From: JAUXLW01 sp964195005
Lineage (GTDB): Bacteria; Actinomycetota; Acidimicrobiia; Spongiisociales; SHLN01
Direction of reading: 5' to 3'
NCBI GenBank assembly: GCA_964195005.1
Contig: CAXMOO010000174.1
Span: 1-6,656 of the forward strand
Length of the DNA stretch: 6,656 nucleotides
Positions 4,265 through 6,656 of this stretch are shown here, piece after piece. The notes below the pieces were generated by a model. It saw only the letters and a list, made by a program, of their open reading frames with translations. It was not told the DNA's origin and did no database searches. Position 1 is the stretch's first letter. The number at the start of each line of letters is the position of its first letter. A program made the translations under genes and the position numbers.

Positions 4265-5770
4265 GTGATCCGAATCCTGGCCGCGCTCTCACTCGTGCTG
4301 GCCGCCTGCTCTCCCCTTTCCGGTGCTGTTGAGGAAGGCACCCTGGCCAGCACCACAACCACAACAGTCCCCCAGACCACCACGACCATCGCCGTGGTGG
4401 AACGGCCGGCCACTACCACTACGTTGCCCGCTGAGCCACTGACCCGATTCGTCGACGCCCGCACGGTCCTGGAGCCGAGGGACGGCCCGGTGCAAGGCCT
4501 GCTGCAGTTCCGGGGCAATCCGAGCCGGACCTGGTACGGCGCCGGGCCTGTGCCCGAGAACCCTGAGATCGCCTGGACCTTCGAGGTTGGCTGTGGCCCA
4601 TCGTCGGTAGGGGGCGAGGTAACCCAGTGGTGCGGAAGCGGCTGGACCGGCCAGCCTGTGGTTTGGGAACGGGAAGACGGGGTTACCGAATTGATTTTCG
4701 GGGCGTACGACCATGCCGTCCACTTCCTCGACGCCGCCACCGGAGAGACCATCAGGCCAGAGTTCCCAACGCTCGACATCAACAAGGGCTCCGTCACCCT
4801 CGACCCCGACGGCTTCCCCCTCATCTATTTTGGTTCGCGGGATGATCGGATTCGCATCGTCGCGCTCGATCGCAGCTCCCCATCGGAACTGTGGTCCTTC
4901 TTCACACCCCCCGGCTCCATCTGGAATAACGACTGGGACGGCAACCCAACAATCATCGACGACCTGCTCTTCGAGGGCGGAGAGAATGGGATCTTCTATG
5001 TCTGGAAGCTCAACCGAAGCCTCGACGAAGAAGGCCTGGTGCAGGTCGATCCCGAGCTGATCTTCTCTACTCCTTCCTACGACGATGAGCTCATTTCTAA
5101 GGTTGGCCGCAACGTCAGCATCGAGGGCTCGGTAGCGATCTTTGAGGACGTCGTCTATCTGGCCAACTCGGGCGGCCGGGTGCTGGGACTGGATTTGACC
5201 AACATCGACCAGGGCGAAGCGCCCATCGTTTTCGACTACTGGGTTGGTGAAGATGTCGATGCCACCATCGTGATCGACCCCCGGGGAATGCTTTATGTGT
5301 CGGCGGAGCTGGAGGAGTTTCGGCCCCGGGCGCTGGAGCTCGGACAGCTCATCAAGCTAGATCCGGGGCGAGAAGACCCGTACGTGTGGGGCATCCCCGT
5401 ACCGCCTCTTTTCCCGGGAGATGATGGCGGCCTGTGGGCCACGCCGGCCCTCGGCGATGGGGTTCTTTACACAACCACTCATCCCGGCGAGCTCCTGGCG
5501 GTCGACACCGAGACCGGCGAAGTGCTGTGGCGCCGTGAGGTGGGCCATCATGCCTGGTCGTCACCGGTGCTCGTGGACGGCACACTTGTGGTCTCAATCA
5601 ACTGCGAGGAGGGAGGTGGGCTGCGCGCCTATGACGTTGCCGAGCCCGCCAACCCCCGGGCCCTGTGGCAGCTGGATCTCGAAACTGGATGCATCGAAAG
5701 CACGCCGGCGGTGTGGAAAGGCGCCATCTACGTGGCGTCCCGGGACGGCAACTTCTACGCCTTCAAATAG
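4265..5770 (+). CDS. Lipoprotein with PQQ-type beta-propeller repeats
   Basis: The 501-residue product begins MIRILAALSLVLAAC, a short lipoprotein signal ending in a lipobox (LAAC, Cys15), so it should be anchored on the outer face of the membrane. A Thr-rich linker follows (27-55, two TTTT runs), a style common in Acidimicrobiia lipoproteins. From about residue 80 comes a propeller of the PQQ/BamB-like fold. LLQFRGNPSRTWYGAGPVP is the usual entry motif, and blades show DAATGETI, VLYTTTHPGELLAVDTETGE, VLWRREVGHHAWSSPVLVDG and STPAVWKGAIYVASRDGNFY. No PQQ-dependent dehydrogenase catalytic residues were recognised, so a binding or scaffold role is more likely. Cys110 and Cys123, and Cys447 and Cys476, could form disulfides that tie the first and last blades. 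GTG 4265 is preferred over TTG 4226 because of the TATCAT box and signal peptide. The ligand is unknown. Confidence 0.85.
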   Translation: MIRILAALSLVLAACSPLSGAVEEGTLASTTTTTVPQTTTTIAVVERPATTTTLPAEPLTRFVDARTVLEPRDGPVQGLLQFRGNPSRTWYGAGPVPENPEIAWTFEVGCGPSSVGGEVTQWCGSGWTGQPVVWEREDGVTELIFGAYDHAVHFLDAATGETIRPEFPTLDINKGSVTLDPDGFPLIYFGSRDDRIRIVALDRSSPSELWSFFTPPGSIWNNDWDGNPTIIDDLLFEGGENGIFYVWKLNRSLDEEGLVQVDPELIFSTPSYDDELISKVGRNVSIEGSVAIFEDVVYLANSGGRVLGLDLTNIDQGEAPIVFDYWVGEDVDATIVIDPRGMLYVSAELEEFRPRALELGQLIKLDPGREDPYVWGIPVPPLFPGDDGGLWATPALGDGVLYTTTHPGELLAVDTETGEVLWRREVGHHAWSSPVLVDGTLVVSINCEEGGGLRAYDVAEPANPRALWQLDLETGCIESTPAVWKGAIYVASRDGNFYAFK

Positions 5771-5779
5771 CCGGGTGAA

Positions 5780-6656
5780 TTAGCCGTCTTCATCAGACGA
5801 GCGCTCATCCCGCGGAACTGCCAGGTCCCGGAACTCGTCGGGAACGCCACCGGGTCCAAGACCCGTAGACGCGCGGGAAACCGCATCTCTCCCAAATCGC
5901 CGCTGCAGCTCGTCGACCGCCCGCTCGAGCTCCAGCCGCTGATGAGCCACCTCTGATCCGCTATCAGCGACATTGACGTCGGCACCGTCAAGGCCGAGCT
6001 CCAGCTGAATGTGGGGGGTTGTCACAATATTGGTCAATGAAAGTCCGAGCAGAGTCACAGGCTGCGGACCCGCCGACCTGCCGAGCTCGAGAAGCTGCAA
6101 GGCGACACCGTGGATGGCAGCCGAGGTGGCGATGGGGGCTCCGAGGCTGAAGCTCCTGGTGGCCGAGCTCATGTCTGAAAAACGTATTCGCAGCGTGATG
6201 GTTCGAGCCCAGCGGTTCTTCGACCGCAACCTCCGGGCGATCCGATCGGCCAGGCTCGCCAGTATCGCCTGATGCTCCTGGCTGGGCGTGCGGCGCCCCA
6301 GGGCACTTTGGGCTCCAATGCTTCGCGCCCGCCTATAGGTGGTGACAAGACGCTGGTCCCGATTCCAGGCCAGAGCGTGAAGATGACGACCAAGCCCGGG
6401 CCCAAGCCGCACACTCAGCGTACCGGCGGGGGCGGCAGCCAGGTCGCCAACGGTCTTGATGCCGAGCTCGGCAAGTCGCTTCCGCGTAACGGCGCCAACC
6501 CCCCAGATCACTCCGACGTCAAGCGGATGCAGAAATTCCAACTCACCTTCCGGCTTGACCTCAATCTGTCCCGACGGTTTGGCTTCGCGGCTTGCCACCT
6601 TGGCAAGAAACTTCGTCCTGGCGATCCCGGCGGACAGGGGGAGCCCGGTGACCCGG
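5780..6656 (-). CDS. dinB: DNA polymerase IV (Y family), C-terminal part (cut by window edge)
   Basis: Pol IV copies past damaged bases with low fidelity. The visible 291 residues start RVTGLPLSAGIARTKFLAKV and continue ASREAKPSG, the conserved end of the Y-family palm region. Next is the thumb with its helix-hairpin-helix (VGVIWGVGAVTRKRLAELGIKTVGDLA, 47-73). The little-finger domain runs from TTYRRARSIGAQSALG to LGLSLTNI (105-210). Catalytic carboxylates lie off the window. Where the family has the beta-clamp motif QLxLF, this protein has QLELGL (217-222), an imperfect match. A tail of about 70 residues follows with AVDELQRRFGRDAVSRAS, a segment seen in other actinobacterial Pol IV proteins, then an acidic C-terminus. 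The stop lies 9 nt from that of the convergent lipoprotein gene, with no terminator between. DinB is favoured over ImuB because the palm and little-finger motifs are canonical. Confidence 0.92.
   Translation of the reverse strand, partial: RVTGLPLSAGIARTKFLAKVASREAKPSGQIEVKPEGELEFLHPLDVGVIWGVGAVTRKRLAELGIKTVGDLAAAPAGTLSVRLGPGLGRHLHALAWNRDQRLVTTYRRARSIGAQSALGRRTPSQEHQAILASLADRIARRLRSKNRWARTITLRIRFSDMSSATRSFSLGAPIATSAAIHGVALQLLELGRSAGPQPVTLLGLSLTNIVTTPHIQLELGLDGADVNVADSGSEVAHQRLELERAVDELQRRFGRDAVSRASTGLGPGGVPDEFRDLAVPRDERSSDEDG

Noticed and set aside
1..6656. nucS and dinB as a linked mutagenesis-control module
   Set aside because: They are at opposite ends of the window with unrelated genes between and no shared regulation visible; proximity alone is weak.
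1..6656. tRNA, rRNA genes or CRISPR arrays
   Set aside because: No cloverleaf, rRNA motif or regularly spaced direct repeat with unique spacers was seen on either strand.

Overview
The window looks like chromosomal DNA of a high-GC actinobacterium, most likely of the Acidimicrobiia type and not a mycobacterium. The evidence is an actinobacterial NucS mismatch endonuclease, a lipoprotein with Thr-rich 'TTTT' linkers, several genes that appear to lack leaders (a TAnnnT -10 box 6 to 9 nt before the start codon), and a SufB without the intein found in Mycobacterium tuberculosis SufB. The taxonomic placement is inference.

Layout, left to right. Bases 1-362 (-) hold the N-terminal 120 codons of nucS, cut by the window edge. 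Bases 363-495 hold a probable leaderless nucS promoter, a degenerate 7-bp tandem repeat and a small perfect inverted repeat. A small membrane protein (496-936, +) follows; it seems to start at CTG and to be broken by a frameshift in a TTTT run. It meets, tail to tail, a complete sufB (902-2308, -) that stands alone without sufC, sufD or sufS. The non-coding stretch 2309-2707 carries the sufB ribosome binding site and a candidate promoter, a 13-bp inverted repeat, a 10-bp palindrome, and the first copy (A) of a dispersed repeat. A short Rossmann-fold NAD(P)-binding protein (2708-3157, +) comes next, then a second copy (B) of the repeat (3155-3339). A YihY/BrkB-family membrane protein (3337-4206, -) is divergent from a PQQ-propeller-like lipoprotein (4265-5770, +). 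The latter converges, 9 nt apart, on the C-terminal two thirds of DNA polymerase IV, dinB (5780-6656, -), cut by the window edge.

How the genes work together: there is no obvious pathway or operon. Nearly every gene changes strand relative to its neighbour, so this reads as a set of single-gene transcription units: DNA mismatch repair, Fe-S assembly, membrane/envelope proteins and translesion synthesis.

The most unusual content is the repeat family. Two direct copies of about 165 and 185 bp flank the small Rossmann gene. Both have TAGGAG...CTCCTA ends and a conserved internal hairpin. Copy A's right edge forms part of a -10 box for the downstream gene. Copy B fills the whole gap between two convergent genes, and each of its ends supplies a TAG stop codon. 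A possible diverged fragment lies upstream of sufB. This is a good candidate for an undescribed MITE-like or regulatory dispersed repeat.
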